25,510 nt of DNA from the NCBI RefSeq assembly GCF_000485595.1, contig NW_014577671.1, forward strand, positions 9,120 through 34,629, written 5' to 3'. Position numbers and translations under genes: made by a program. The DNA comes from Priapulus caudatus (lineage: Eukaryota > Priapulida > Priapulimorpha > Priapulimorphida > Priapulidae). A model generated the notes under the pieces. It was not told where the DNA came from. It saw only the letters and a list, made by a program, of their open reading frames with translations, and did no database searches. This document shows positions 10,520 to 19,745 of this stretch, one piece after another. Each line of letters begins with the position of its first letter. Within the stretch, counting starts at the first letter, position 1.

Positions 10520-11215
10520 ATTCCAATTTTACCAAATAACACAATTTTTGCGAAGCAAAGAAGGGTATAATACTATTTCGGGTGATACACAAGAGATGGC
10601 CGAGAGTTATACACTGTATCACATTTTTTTCATATCTAGGGACATATATCTTGCTAAAAATCACAATGAGCCTTACTCCATCTGTATGGTACCGACCAAC
10701 CCCTTGGCTCATAGCTAAGATGTTTTATCGCCAGGGTGAGAGGAAATACCAGATTTTGCATTAAAGATATTGTCAATGAAATCTTGTAAAACAAACCAGA
10801 TGAGTGTGACGCACAGACTGTTATCTGCATGTTTAGTAACATAATATGCTATATAATTGCCAAAAACCTACCTAATTTGCATATTTTTTTTTTTTATATC
10901 AAAACCCCTGCCTTATTCATTACATACAAAAATGAGCAAAATCCGTTGAACCTGAACTGACTAATGGCAATTCCCATTTTTGCCAAAAAATTGCTGTGGC
11001 TCGAAGTACGTCGACTGGCGTGCTCAAATAGGACGTTCAATATGGGAGCATAGCAGTAACAACTATACCAATTTCAACACATGTGGGTACACGGTTCCTG
11101 AGTTATCGTTGACCGTAGCCAAATGTTGACGGAATGACGGACGGACGAATGTACGACGACCCATGGCAATAGCTCATCTTGACGATGTCAAAGTGAGCTA
11201 AAAATCATGTCCACT
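10520..11215. mobile_element. Probable non-coding transposon-derived stretch ending in a hairpin
   Basis: No gene is recognised here. The right part (10960-11200) has the look of a non-autonomous element end: GGTACACGGTTCCTGAGTTA, a GACGGACGGACG run at 11136-11147, then a terminal hairpin. Similar GACGGACG runs followed by AGCTCA ... TGAGCTAAAAAT are familiar from repeats in marine invertebrate genomes, but I cannot assign a family. The left boundary is uncertain; a small palindrome (TTTGCGAAGCAAAG) lies at 10547. Confidence 0.35.
11171..11199 (+). repeat. Terminal-type hairpin
   Basis: AGCTCATCTTGAC, loop GAT, GTCAAAGTGAGCT: a 13-bp stem with two mismatches, followed by AAAAATCA. Confidence 0.8.
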
Positions 11216-11219
11216 TTTT

Positions 11220-11545
11220 CACAAAATGTAAGTGATTCTGTTAATTTACTTTTATGGTTAAATTGCTGCATTATACTTCCAATTTTGCTTTTCTGTTCGA
11301 TGTGAACAAGCACGCGTGACTCATACGTGTATAGCCCATAGCAAGCATTTAATGTCGTGATCAATAAATCAGCACAGATTTTTTAGATTTTTAACTAGTT
11401 GAAAAACAATCTTATCAGGTGAGAATTTGAGGATACATTTAGTGCCATTAGTCCTTACTTTTCATGTAAAAAAAATTGCAACAAATTTTTTACAAATATA
11501 CACCATAAAAAACTCGCGACGTAGTCAATTTAACACCTGCTCACC
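11220..11545. other. AT-rich stretch without recognised features
   Basis: No gene, repeat or conserved motif is seen; short poly-A and poly-T runs only. Confidence 0.4.
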
Positions 11546-11550
11546 AAGAT

Positions 11551-11688
11551 GAAGCTGTTCCTCCTCGGTACAGATGGGAAGTCCCCTCTCCCCACGCCGC
11601 TGTCCACCTGCGCGAAACACACATCTGCAACGGCGTGGGGCTCATCAAAAACACTGCTGGGGACGTGCGTCCAGCGTTACATACCGTT
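11551..11688 (+). repeat. 138-bp segment, first member of an inverted pair
   Basis: This matches the reverse complement of 14094-14231 closely: CTCGGTACAGATGGGAA, CCCCACGCCGCTG, CACCTGCG, GCAACGGCGTGGGG and TCATCAAAA are shared. One frame of each copy gives similar peptides (GTDGKS, PTPL, ATAWGSSK, LxGTC), so this may be a fragment of a once-coding dispersed repeat. It also contains its own inverted piece (CCCCACGCCG ... CGGCGTGGGG). Confidence 0.8.
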
Positions 11689-11909
11689 CATTAAAATTAT
11701 TTGATAACCTGAAATGTCGAAAAACGGCGTCAAATTAGAGCATATAAAAGTCTAGGCACACAAAAGTGAGAACTTTAGGACCAAGCCTATTTCAGCACCC
11801 CAGATTAGCTTAGCACATATGCAAAAACATACTTGTGGGGTGCCAAACTATCATTGGTCAATCTGGAAATTCGTACATCAATAATGCAGCATTTACACTG
11901 CCAGGGCAA

Positions 11910-12260
11910 TAGTATTACTAATACTATTACTATTAGCTATAATAGTTAATACTAATACTAATGCTGATAGGGTCTATGTCCCCCAGGGTACTGCCGGAAC
12001 GTACCCTGGGTACGGTCCGGTATACCGGAACGTACCCTGGTAACTATCTAGCTGATATGGTTAGGGTTAGGTAAGAAGTTAGGGTTAGGGTTAGGCGACT
12101 AGGCGACTCCTGATGTTAGTGGAGTAGGCGAGTACGGCCGGTATATTAGATAAGTAGTATTAGTACCAGGGTACGTTCGGCTACCCTGGGGACATAGACC
12201 CTATCAGCAATACTAATAGTATTAGTAATAGTACTAATACTAATAGTAATACTAATAGCA
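11910..12260. mobile_element. Fold-back (MITE-like) element with telomere-like core
   Basis: GCTGATAGGGTCTATGTCCC CCAGGGTA at 11963-11990 is the inverted partner of 12182-12208, with a single base difference in length. Outside these arms, both sides carry ATTACTAATACTATTA-type repeats that are also inverted to each other. The inner part repeats GCCGGAACGTACCCTGG and contains TTAGGG repeats. No coding frame is present. Confidence 0.75.
12059..12095 (+). repeat. Telomere-like TTAGGG repeats, interstitial
   Basis: GGTTAGGGTTAGG, a short break, then TTAGGGTTAGGGTTAGG: about five units of the animal telomere repeat inside the fold-back element. Confidence 0.85.
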
Positions 12261-12321
12261 TATATAGCCTAACAAATTCATGGACAGTAATTTCACTTCT
12301 ATGCTATGCATAGTAATGCTC

Positions 12322-12540
12322 AAGGGTCGTTGTATAAAGGTACTACAGATATTACCGAGGTAATATATGTATACACAAAGTGTACCAGACTTGTACTACA
12401 GAAGTGTACCCTAACCCTAACCTAACTCTAACCTAACCCTAACCCTAAACATACTCATATAAAAATATAAAATAATACTACACAACCTAAAACTACCTCG
12501 GGTACAATATCTGTAGTACCTGTTACGACAACGACCCTTC
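12322..12540. mobile_element. Second fold-back element with telomere-like core
   Basis: AAGGGTCGTTGT and GGTACTACAGATATT at 12322-12363 are mirrored by AATATCTGTAGTACC and ACAACGACCCTT at 12493-12540. The interior holds telomere-like repeats in the complementary orientation and AT-rich sequence. Confidence 0.75.
12409..12449 (-). repeat. Telomere-like CCCTAA repeats, interstitial
   Basis: CCCTAACCCTAACCTAACTC followed by TAACCTAACCCTAACCCTAA: about six units, slightly degenerate, in the opposite orientation to those at 12059-12095. Confidence 0.85.
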
Positions 12541-12603
12541 GTGCCATAGTAATGAGACCTATTGTCATTGACTATTGTAGTGTAATCAAGTTGGAACTGA
12601 GTT

Positions 12604-12672
12604 AGTATTAGTATTAGTAACGTAATAATAGTACCATTTACTACTAGTACTATTACTATTAATATTATGACT
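12604..12672. repeat. AT-rich TAGTATTAGTA-type simple repeat
   Basis: Alternating AGTATTAGTA and TACTATTACTA runs, of the same kind as those flanking the fold-back element at 11910-12260. It may be a remnant of an end of a related element. Confidence 0.5.
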
Positions 12673-13590
12673 CACAGCGTGACTACCGGTACGCATCTCT
12701 GGATAATGTGATTTCGTAATGCTATGAGTAATGGCTTTACTTTTAGTACCTTTACCATTTATTTTCGTTAAATAGATCGTTTGTAATACTCAAAGGAGTG
12801 CTACGACATCAGTAAAATATTAGTCATTAGTAGTGCGTGGACATTGTAGATCATGTATACGTACGAAAATTGTGATATCGATTTCATCCTCTGGTGCTCT
12901 GGCTAGTTTTGTTAACGACGCACACAACAACGAACGAAGGAGAAAGACGACCTCCTGAAAAATATTGTATTCGGCGACTATTCGCTGTTCGCTAATGACA
13001 TCATAAGACGTCATCTTGTTTTCTAAACTTGCGAAATGCCGGAATGATATCACTTGTAAATATGCTGACTTTTCATACTTCAAAATATAATACCAAATGT
13101 GTTAGTCATCCTATGTTATCACTATGACATATTTTAATAACCAAAAAATTTTAGCAGTGTTTTATAAGATATGAAGTTAGGCGTTACAAACTAAATGCGT
13201 GTAAGCCAGGGCTCTTTTTTTCGACCATTTCTGAGCTTCGCCACACCAGGCTGTATATATACAGAAGTCACGTGGTAAGTGACGCAATAGATATTCGCGG
13301 ATCCGTCCGACTGGATCCTCTACGGAGTTCCTACGCAAAATTAATAAAAACCGTGAACCTAAAATAATGCCCGTCGATGTCAAGTAGTCAGTAAGTGATT
13401 GCAGTTAGGTTTGATAAGACTAAATGTTATTAAACATTCTTTATATAAATGTAATTGTAAAGACTAGTTGAGTTCAACAGCACAGTCTGTATGATAAACC
13501 GAGTTGGGAGTATCTACGTCGTAAACAATCATGGCCGACGTAAAGCTACGCTTGGTCCGAGATTCCTCTGACCAATGCCCACCCCAGCTA
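12673..13590. other. Stretch without a recognised gene
   Basis: Only short open frames occur (for example 13083-12820 on the - strand, 87 codons), with no recognised motif. Nothing identifies an exon. The missing first exon of the antizyme gene could lie here or further left, but I could not find it. Confidence 0.4.
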
Positions 13591-13593
13591 CTC

Positions 13594-13680
13594 TATAACT
13601 AGCTATAGTACTATAGCCCGCGTACAGTTGCCACCGCCAGTGGCAACTGTACGCGAGCTATAGTACTAGAGCTACGCTAT
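13594..13680. repeat. Long near-perfect hairpin
   Basis: CGCGTACAGTTGCCAC, loop CGCCA, GTGGCAACTGTACGCG form a perfect 16-bp inner stem. It extends outward through AGCTATAGTACTATAGC with a few mismatches and one gap, for about 40 bp of stem in total. Confidence 0.9.
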
Positions 13681-14093
13681 AACTAGTATAACTATAAGTA
13701 TAACTAAGTAGTAAGTACTATTCACAGTCTATTGCCATGGCCATGGGGAATGGGGTCAAAGTCGATGCTATGCCTATTGTGAAATAAGTCGACCGCGTCA
13801 TTTATCTACTAAATGATTGATTTCTTTAGATATGACTTATTACAACCTAAACTATATGAGGTTCCAAATCTACAACATGTGCAACAACTACTGAACTAGT
13901 AGTAGTAGTAGTAAACGCCATTATAATTAAATAATATTTTTATATATATATTAATTATATGATAGATATTTGTAGTAATATTTATTTAAATGTAGTAGTT
14001 TGTTGTTAAGTTGTCTGTGCTACTCTCGCAGGACTTCTATAGTCAATTTCCACCGTTCACTAGCACGTTCTCCCCGCAGGTTGAGTACGAAAC
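13681..14093. other. AT-rich simple-sequence stretch
   Basis: It contains TAGTAGTAGTAG at about 13899-13913 and ATATATATATTAATTATAT at about 13940-13960. No gene is seen. Confidence 0.5.
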
Positions 14094-14231
14094 AACGGTA
14101 CATAACACTGGATACAGGTCCCCTGCAGTGCTTTTGATGAACCCCACGCCGTTGCGAATGTGTTTTTAACGCAGGTGGGCAGCGGCGTGGGGAAATGGGA
14201 TTTCCCATCTGTACCGAGCAAGATCAGCCTG
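14094..14231 (-). repeat. 138-bp segment, second member of an inverted pair
   Basis: This is the inverted copy of 11551-11688, about 2.4 kb away. The pair brackets both fold-back elements and the long hairpin. Confidence 0.8.
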
Positions 14232-14615
14232 ATTGTGAGTTTGTGCTGCAGTTTGCTACGTTCCGCACCATTATCCCCGACACGATTTCTCACTCGTTGT
14301 TAAGCCGAATGCGTCACTTTCGATAATCTTGCTACCACACATTTCTCATTGTGTCGTATCAACAAGGACATCTGCATGCTCCCACTCCGTCTCTCTACAC
14401 ATGCTTTCGGTTCTCCACTTGACATCATTTTCCCTGGTGTACCGTATTGCCCACTCTGAATTTAGTGTTATTGTTGGTGGTGGAGAGTTGGAGTTTGGCT
14501 CACTCTCCAGCCTGAGATTGTAGTCACAATGTAAAGACTATTGTAATCTATAATGGAGGTACACCGTCCTCGCACTTTGAAAGCCAATGAATCAACAGTG
14601 GTGCGGAGTTACACT

Positions 14616-14626
14616 GGGGGGGGGGG
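14616..14626 (+). repeat. Poly-G run of 11
   Basis: Eleven consecutive G bases, three bases outside the candidate LTR's target-site copy. Confidence 0.9.
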
Positions 14627-14628
14627 CA

Positions 14629-14916
14629 CTTATTGTTGAAACTCTTGAATTACTGAGTCCAAGATATAGGATTCTTCTTATGACTGAGATTTATTTGGTG
14701 ATACACACTGTACAAGTAACGCACACGTAGTCTAATGCACAAGTTTCGAAAAGATAAAGTGCAGCGAGAGCATGCTGCTTATATAATATGCTCACAGAAA
14801 ATTCTAGAACTTTTAACGTTACGTCATTTCCTACTTATACGCTAGTTAGATAATGTACCGCTCTGATGCAGGGCGGCACCACCGTCCAATTGCTACTAGA
14901 AATTGCTTCATCTTAT
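14629..14916 (-). mobile_element. Candidate solo LTR flanked by CTTAT
   Basis: On the - strand the segment runs TGAAGCAATTTC ... GTTTCAACA, beginning TG and ending CA. CTTAT lies at 14629-14633 and 14912-14916, with one extra base at one side. Inside, in - strand order, are TGACGTAA, TTCTAGAATTTTC, a TATA-like ATTATATAAGCAGC and then, about 100 bp further, AATAAA within CCAAATAAATCTC, an order expected of an LTR promoter and polyadenylation signal. No internal retroelement coding is present. The family is unknown, and the boundaries rest only on TG/CA and the short duplication. Confidence 0.4.
14779..14809 (-). promoter_or_regulatory. Heat-shock-type element next to a TATA-like box
   Basis: GAAAATTCTAGAA at 14797-14809 fits GAAnnTTCnnGAA, the three-unit binding site of heat-shock factor. 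On the - strand it lies about 9 bp upstream of TATTATATAA (14779-14788), a usual order for a heat-inducible promoter firing leftward. Function is inferred from motifs alone. Confidence 0.4.
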
Positions 14917-14989
14917 AAACAAACATGTACAGTCATTATGAATCTGTGTTTACACTAACAAGAAGATACAAGAAGAGTGTAATATTTCA

Positions 14990-15156
14990 ACACTTATGTG
15001 GGGGTCGACTAGAAAGCCTAGTGCTACTTTGACCCTCACAGCACTCATTTGTTAGTAAGTTCACTATTCTTTTTTATTTATACTCACGTTATACCTATCA
15101 TACACTTGCTGTATTGTAACTAGGTTAAATGTGCTAAATAAAGAATCTGAATCTGA
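14990..15156 (+). mobile_element. Possible retroelement 3' tail
   Basis: The stretch ends in TAAATAAAGAATCTGAATCTGAG, a polyadenylation-like signal running into a short (GAATCT) repeat. Tails of this kind are typical of LINE or SINE ends in invertebrates. It lies about 30 bp upstream of the first antizyme exon seen here, so probably in its intron. Confidence 0.35.
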
Positions 15157-15189
15157 GTCGTGAGCGCGTTGCGGTTGTCGTCGTTGCAG

Positions 15190-15338
15190 GGTGATGAGAC
15201 GTGTAAGGATCCGGTGCCGCTGCACTTTGCTGTGCAGCTCACCGACTCCGTCCTCGTCAAGTGGAGCACATTCCTCTGGCGAGACAGGCTCTACATCAAG
15301 ATCCCTGACGGACTTCTTCCCGAGGGATCTAAGGAGAG
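15190..15338 (+). CDS. OAZ: Antizyme exon A
   Basis: 149 nt. It is preceded by TCGTTGCAG and followed by the donor GTTAGT, starts in phase 0 with GGT GAT GAG and ends with two bases (AG) of a Ser codon. Confidence 0.85.
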
Positions 15339-16184
15339 GTTAGTGTGGTCCCCGTCTCTCGTTCGGCGCGGACACAAACCAATCGCGGAGACGTCTACTT
15401 GCATGCAATCTGTCATAGAAGGAAGTGCTGAGAGAAATCTGTCGTCAAAATCCTTGATATTTAAAGCGTTGATGAGAAAGTAGTCTTATTTCATGTTGTG
15501 TTTTGTTTGTATTTTTTGATAGTTTTGTTTCCATTCTTGAATACGCGGAAGAGACTCTGGAATGCTCCGAGGTCCTAATCTACTTCGATAAGAACAGAAG
15601 TGATAGAGGTTAGTAACTGCATGTCTTGCCTTTGAATAAGAAACATGAGGCCATGCTTTAAAGGTTTGGCTTTTCCTAACCCAAATGACCATGCAAAATC
15701 GTAAATGTGAGAATTTTGTCACTCATTCTGTTATTGAATGCCATCTCATTTTTCATGGGCATTTATTTGAAGATCGTTGAATGGAGGAGTTTTCTTCTGT
15801 GCAAACTTATCCAGATCTGTAATGCTTAGTCAGTCTACTGCAACCACAAAATACATTACCTGGGGCACTAAACTTTCAGTTTCAGTTCAGGGATCCATGA
15901 ACGACAGCATGGTTTTGGTTTTCTCTCTCTATAATTCGATGTAGCATATAAGAGAAGTGATGATAAGATTCGAATTGAGGGCGAACAATAGAAGCGAAGG
16001 GCCAATTAGTTTCATTTTCACATCTTGCGAACACTACCTTACATTCCCGTTCTCTGTCCTTTCAGCCTCCCTCATCAGAACGTTCATGTTTCTCGGCTTC
16101 TCGGCGGCACCACCTGGCAGCCGGCCGATCAGAAACGGGAAGGTTGGCAACAACACGATATTGATGGTGTACACGGTGGAGTAA
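15190..16184 (+). CDS. OAZ: Ornithine decarboxylase antizyme, C-terminal part (three exons; 5' exon not found)
   Basis: The three exons, 15190-15338, 15523-15608 and 16066-16184, join in frame (phases 0, 2 and 1) to encode 117 residues. Antizyme binds ornithine decarboxylase, inhibits it, sends it to the proteasome without ubiquitin and lowers polyamine uptake. Conserved antizyme blocks are visible: VQLTDSVLVKW, LYIKIPDGLLPEGSKERSF, ILEYAEETLECSEVLIYFDK, NRSDRASLIRTFMFLGF and MVYTVE at the end. The chain stops right after the last conserved block, whereas vertebrate antizymes have a short further tail. The stretch usually containing PGHPLVPKRPD is diverged (PPGSRPIRNGKVGNN). The upstream part with the initiation codon and the +1 frameshift site (stop codon read through when polyamines are high) was not located. 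Introns are 184 and 457 bp. A single-exon retrocopy is excluded by the introns. Confidence 0.9.
15523..15608 (+). CDS. OAZ: Antizyme exon B
   Basis: 86 nt. The acceptor is TTTTTTGATAG and the donor GTTAGT. The first T completes the Ser codon from exon A; 28 codons follow, and one G is left over. Confidence 0.85.
16066..16184 (+). CDS. OAZ: Antizyme terminal coding exon
   Basis: The acceptor is CTGTCCTTTCAG. CC completes an Ala codon, giving ASLIRTFMFLGF. It ends at TAA 16182-16184. Confidence 0.85.
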
Positions 16185-17235
16185 ATCCCATTTCCCCACT
16201 GGCATCCGTGTTAAGGGTATAGCGTTCGCATGCTGCAGTGCACTCCTTGGAAGCAAAGCACGGAGTAAGCGGTTGGAAGCTGCGCTGTCGTTCGACGAAC
16301 GCGGCGTTTGTTTAGTCGAAGGTTAATGCTTCGATGCGTTGACCGGTAGAGTCGCCCTCGTGGTTTTTGGATCGTGCTATTTCATGCCAGCTAGAGCGGC
16401 AACTTGACGGAGTTGTCGTTTCGGACATTCGAGGGGTTTGCGGTGCATCGTTGAGTGTGACGGGGTGGATGGTATGATGTGTGTATGTGTGAGCGAGTGA
16501 GAGACGGAGAGAGCACGTTCAGCCTGTACCACAGCCACTGCAGTTTGTGTACATTGGTTCCCTAAACCAGGTTCGACAGAGGTCAAGTCAAAGGGGCTGT
16601 GAGAAGAATTAGGCATCGCCTATCAAAAGCACAAGTGTTAAGAATTCATCACAATGCAGCCGCTCACATATGAAGCAGGCTACGAAATTCATTTGCACAA
16701 ATATGTCAATGTCACGTGCATTGTTGGTTGAGTGTCATTCATTATTTTGTCTGGTATGGCGACTGCTAATTCTGCCCGTCATGGCCGTGGTTAAACCATA
16801 TACTGATATTTTGTACCCCTGACAAAAAAACTCCATGGTAAATATCCTGATTTGTAACTGTAAATTTTCAGTCGTAAATCTAGAAAGTTGAAACCCTTGA
16901 TAAACTGTTGCCATGACAACCTGCGACTCGCACTCTGTCGACCCTGAGCCCACAAGTGCGTTAGAATGACGCGTTAAAAATATTTTTAAAAAAAATAAAA
17001 AAAATATGTAAAATGAACTCGAAACGATGACAAAAATTACTATACTATTATATAACTACAAAGGTTAGTACTAATTTTTTTTCTAATTATCTTGAAATCG
17101 TGTGCAAATTGTCTGACTTGTCTTGCATATTTATAATTTCTCTTAAGGATCACAACTTTTAACTGTATTTTATTACTTGTAGATTATTATCATTCAGCTA
17201 ATTGTGAAATAAAGCTTTCGGAAGAAATTACGCGA
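16185..17235 (+). other. Probable 3' untranslated region of the antizyme gene
   Basis: No other gene is seen. It ends near a canonical AATAAA. Its length of about 1 kb is an inference from that signal. Confidence 0.5.
17208..17213 (+). terminator. Polyadenylation signal AATAAA, likely for antizyme
   Basis: AATAAA within TGTGAAATAAAGCTTTCGG, the first canonical signal downstream of the antizyme stop codon. Confidence 0.5.
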
Positions 17236-18426
17236 GTACGTGTTCTTTTTGTCAATGTATACATTGATAACAGGTGACTGCACTGAGTAGCTATTTCTCT
17301 CTTTCTTACTATTGTTTGTAATCTTTCTCTTTTGGTTTGTGAAATTATGTTTAACTGTACAGAGGCAGTGGCTGTGTCCGGTGTTCTTAATAATGAAAGA
17401 GCATATAGTGATAATGTTTCGTATTGGGGAATGGTAGTTTAAAAAAAGTTATCGATTAGTAGAATAAATAATATGGCAATGACATAATAGGAACTTTCGA
17501 GCACTTGCTACAGCTTGCTGTGTAACAGTAACAATAAGTGTACAGAGAACGTAGCTGTTTCATTGATATGTAAAGAGCAGTGCCTATGTCATCTTTTGAC
17601 CACTAGAGTGATTTCTTGACTCAGGAAATGAGCATGTCTAAAAACGTACAAAATCGTCGTTATCAAATTTTACACGCAGTTCAGGAAAAGATATATTTCT
17701 AAGCTTTTCACCCATCTGAAATTTAACATGCCACTGCTGTGCGACAGACAGGACTAGTGTTGCTTGGTGATCTATGGTGTGAAACTACTACGGGTTTGAA
17801 CGTGGCTTGCTGATATCTGATAGATTCCCTCCACTGGTCATGTTGATGCCATAGCTTTGTAAGATCGAGCAATAAAACTATGAGATTAGCAGTAGTAAGA
17901 GAGATTAAAGTAATAAGAGAGATTGAATGCTTTGTCAAAGCAGGAATTCGGGGTCACATCATGAAACTATTAAATCATTACTGCCACTTGTGATAAAAGC
18001 TATAATCTATAGGATTAAAATTTCCACCAACATATCTTGAGCTGCTGGCAGTGTAGACTGGTGCAACCCCTCTATAAACGTATAATAAATTGGACAAGGT
18101 GAACGAGGTTCAGCTTTGGACCAGTCTAGATGCTAGTGATCTCACTAGTTTGATCAAAACTGAGTTAGTTATCACAAGGATGCAACGTTTGTTAACTGAA
18201 ACACAAATACTGGCATGTTGTACCACTGAAAACAGCTGTGCAATTGTCCGAAACTTGTATTTTTCGAAAGGCAAATGAGTTTTTTACAGTTTACTATATT
18301 CGTTGTTATAGTATGTGTATGATAAAATAAAAAAATACTATGCAAAGAAAGTAAGTTTCTCGCCGTGTCGTGTCTGTAGGTGATTTAAACTGGCTGCGAT
18401 TTCAATTTGTTGAAAGTGACAACAAA
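17236..18426. other. Intergenic AT-rich stretch between convergent genes
   Basis: Only short open frames without recognised motifs. A further AATAAA-like run lies at about 18323-18335 on the + strand. Confidence 0.45.
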
Positions 18427-18432
18427 TTTATT
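18427..18432 (-). terminator. Polyadenylation signal for the zinc-finger gene
   Basis: TTTATT on the + strand is AATAAA on the - strand, about 325 bp past the stop codon at 18757. It would give a short 3' untranslated region. Confidence 0.5.
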
Positions 18433-18653
18433 TTGAAACAAGATCATAACAACATAACACAATATTGGTCCTTTGTCACTGACAACCTGTGGCCCTTATT
18501 CTTCCTTCTCGAAGAGGCAATACTTGAATGATAGTAGCTACATACTACATACGTTGCTGCAGTTCACCGGAATGCAGTATCATCTCACGTAAACATGATA
18601 GCGATTATTTACAGCCCATCCCCCACATGCACTTTGCATTGCGCTAGCAGCCT

Positions 18654-18722
18654 GCCACCTAGGATAGCTGTGTGAGCGCACAGCGCCACCTAGAATAGTT
18701 GTGTGAGCGCCCAGCGCCACCT
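18654..18722 (+). repeat. 31-bp tandem repeat with a CAGCGCCACCT motif
   Basis: GCCACCTAGGATAGCTGTGT followed by GAGCGCACAGC, then a second copy with four changes (18685) and the start of a third (18716). The period is exactly 31 bp. It lies in the probable 3' untranslated region of the zinc-finger gene. Confidence 0.9.
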
Positions 18723-18756
18723 AAGAGCTTCCTTGTGGTGACGCGGCCCGTTTTAA

Positions 18757-19745
18757 TTACTCGTCCTGATAAACTAAGTACATCACGTTCTGCTCCTCTT
18801 CTGGCATGCTGACCAGTGGCTCCATCTGCTGTGCGAGTTCGGGTTGCGATACGAGCAGCGGCAGGATGCTGTCAGCGGACAGCTGGAGGATGCTGTCAGC
18901 GGACAGCTGCAGGACCTGATTGGACGCGTGCCCCGTCAGCGCGAGACCACAGGGGTCGCCACCGTCCGTCGTCGCCGTCGCGTCCTCCCCGGCGCCCGAG
19001 CCGTCTGCCACCTGCTCGAGGAAGAAGATTGTTCCCGACGGCTCGCCGCCGCCGCCGAGTAGCGCCCCCTGCAGGGCGACGTCGGGACTCGAGTCGGTCT
19101 TCGCGGCGGCGGCCGGGTCGTCGTCGGCGGGTTCCGCCGGGTCAGCGCCCGTCGCCCGCAGCCACGCGCGCGGGATCGCTCGCGGCACGCGCGGAACCCG
19201 CTCCTCGCACCCCGCCGCCGCCAGGGGGCGCTCCGCCGGCACGTCGGCCGCTGCCGCCTTGAACGCCGGCGCCCTCTTCGCGCCCTTCTTGCGGTTCGTC
19301 GCGAGCTGCTTGCCCGACAGCTGGATGACGTTGCCCGCTTGCAGCGCCTTCTGGTCGCCCGTCTTGTCGTAGATTCCGGCGAGCGCGGCGACGTCGAGGA
19401 CAGATAGGTGGTGCAGGCCGAGCGTGGCGAGGTGCGGGCGATGACTCGCGAGCAGGTGCGCACGGAACTCGATGCCGGAGTTGCTGCCGTAGCTGCAGAA
19501 CCCGCACGGGTAGACGCTGCGGCCCGCGTGCTTGCCGGTCTTCGTGATGTGCTTGCGGATGTTCTCCTGGTTGTTGGCCGTGTAGGGGCAGTAGGGGCAG
19601 CGGTAGGGCCGCGCGCCCGTGTGCAGCCGCATGTGCCGCTTCAGGTGCGTCGTGTTGGTGCCCGCATACTCGCAGTGCTGGCATTTGAACGGTCGCTCGC
19701 CCGTGTGGCAGCGCGTGTGCTTCGTCAGCTGGTGCTGCGTGCGAC
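18757..19745 (-). CDS. Zinc-finger gene, last coding exon
   Basis: The acceptor is TTGTACTCTAG. It begins GT-CGC-ACG, completing Gly and giving RTQHQLTKHTRCH. It encodes the histidines of finger 6, fingers 7-9 and the C-terminal tail, ending VMYLVYQDE and TAA. It is much more GC-rich than its surroundings. Confidence 0.88.

Noticed and set aside
11171-11210. Helitron 3' end (hairpin followed by CTRR)
   Set aside because: The hairpin is followed by AAAAATCATG, with no CTRR at the expected distance, and no partner 5' TC end was found.
12107-12114. TCCTGATG, identical to the vertebrate antizyme shift string
   Set aside because: It lies inside a fold-back repeat element with no supporting open frame on either side.
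13520-13595. Short frame ending LGPRFL then TGA followed by CCAATGCCCACCCC, reminiscent of an antizyme frameshift site upstream of the antizyme exons
   Set aside because: After a +1 shift the frame ends at TAG within about 30 bases, and there is no GT donor in between, so it cannot splice to the antizyme exon at 15190.
15189-15195. TGATGA at the start of antizyme exon A as the frameshift stop
   Set aside because: The +1 reading would start there in the right frame, but too little protein would precede the conserved LTD block compared with known antizymes, and an AG acceptor lies exactly before it. An ordinary exon start is simpler.
18090-18278. 62-codon + strand frame between the two genes
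   Set aside because: No motif, no splice context and ordinary AT-rich composition.
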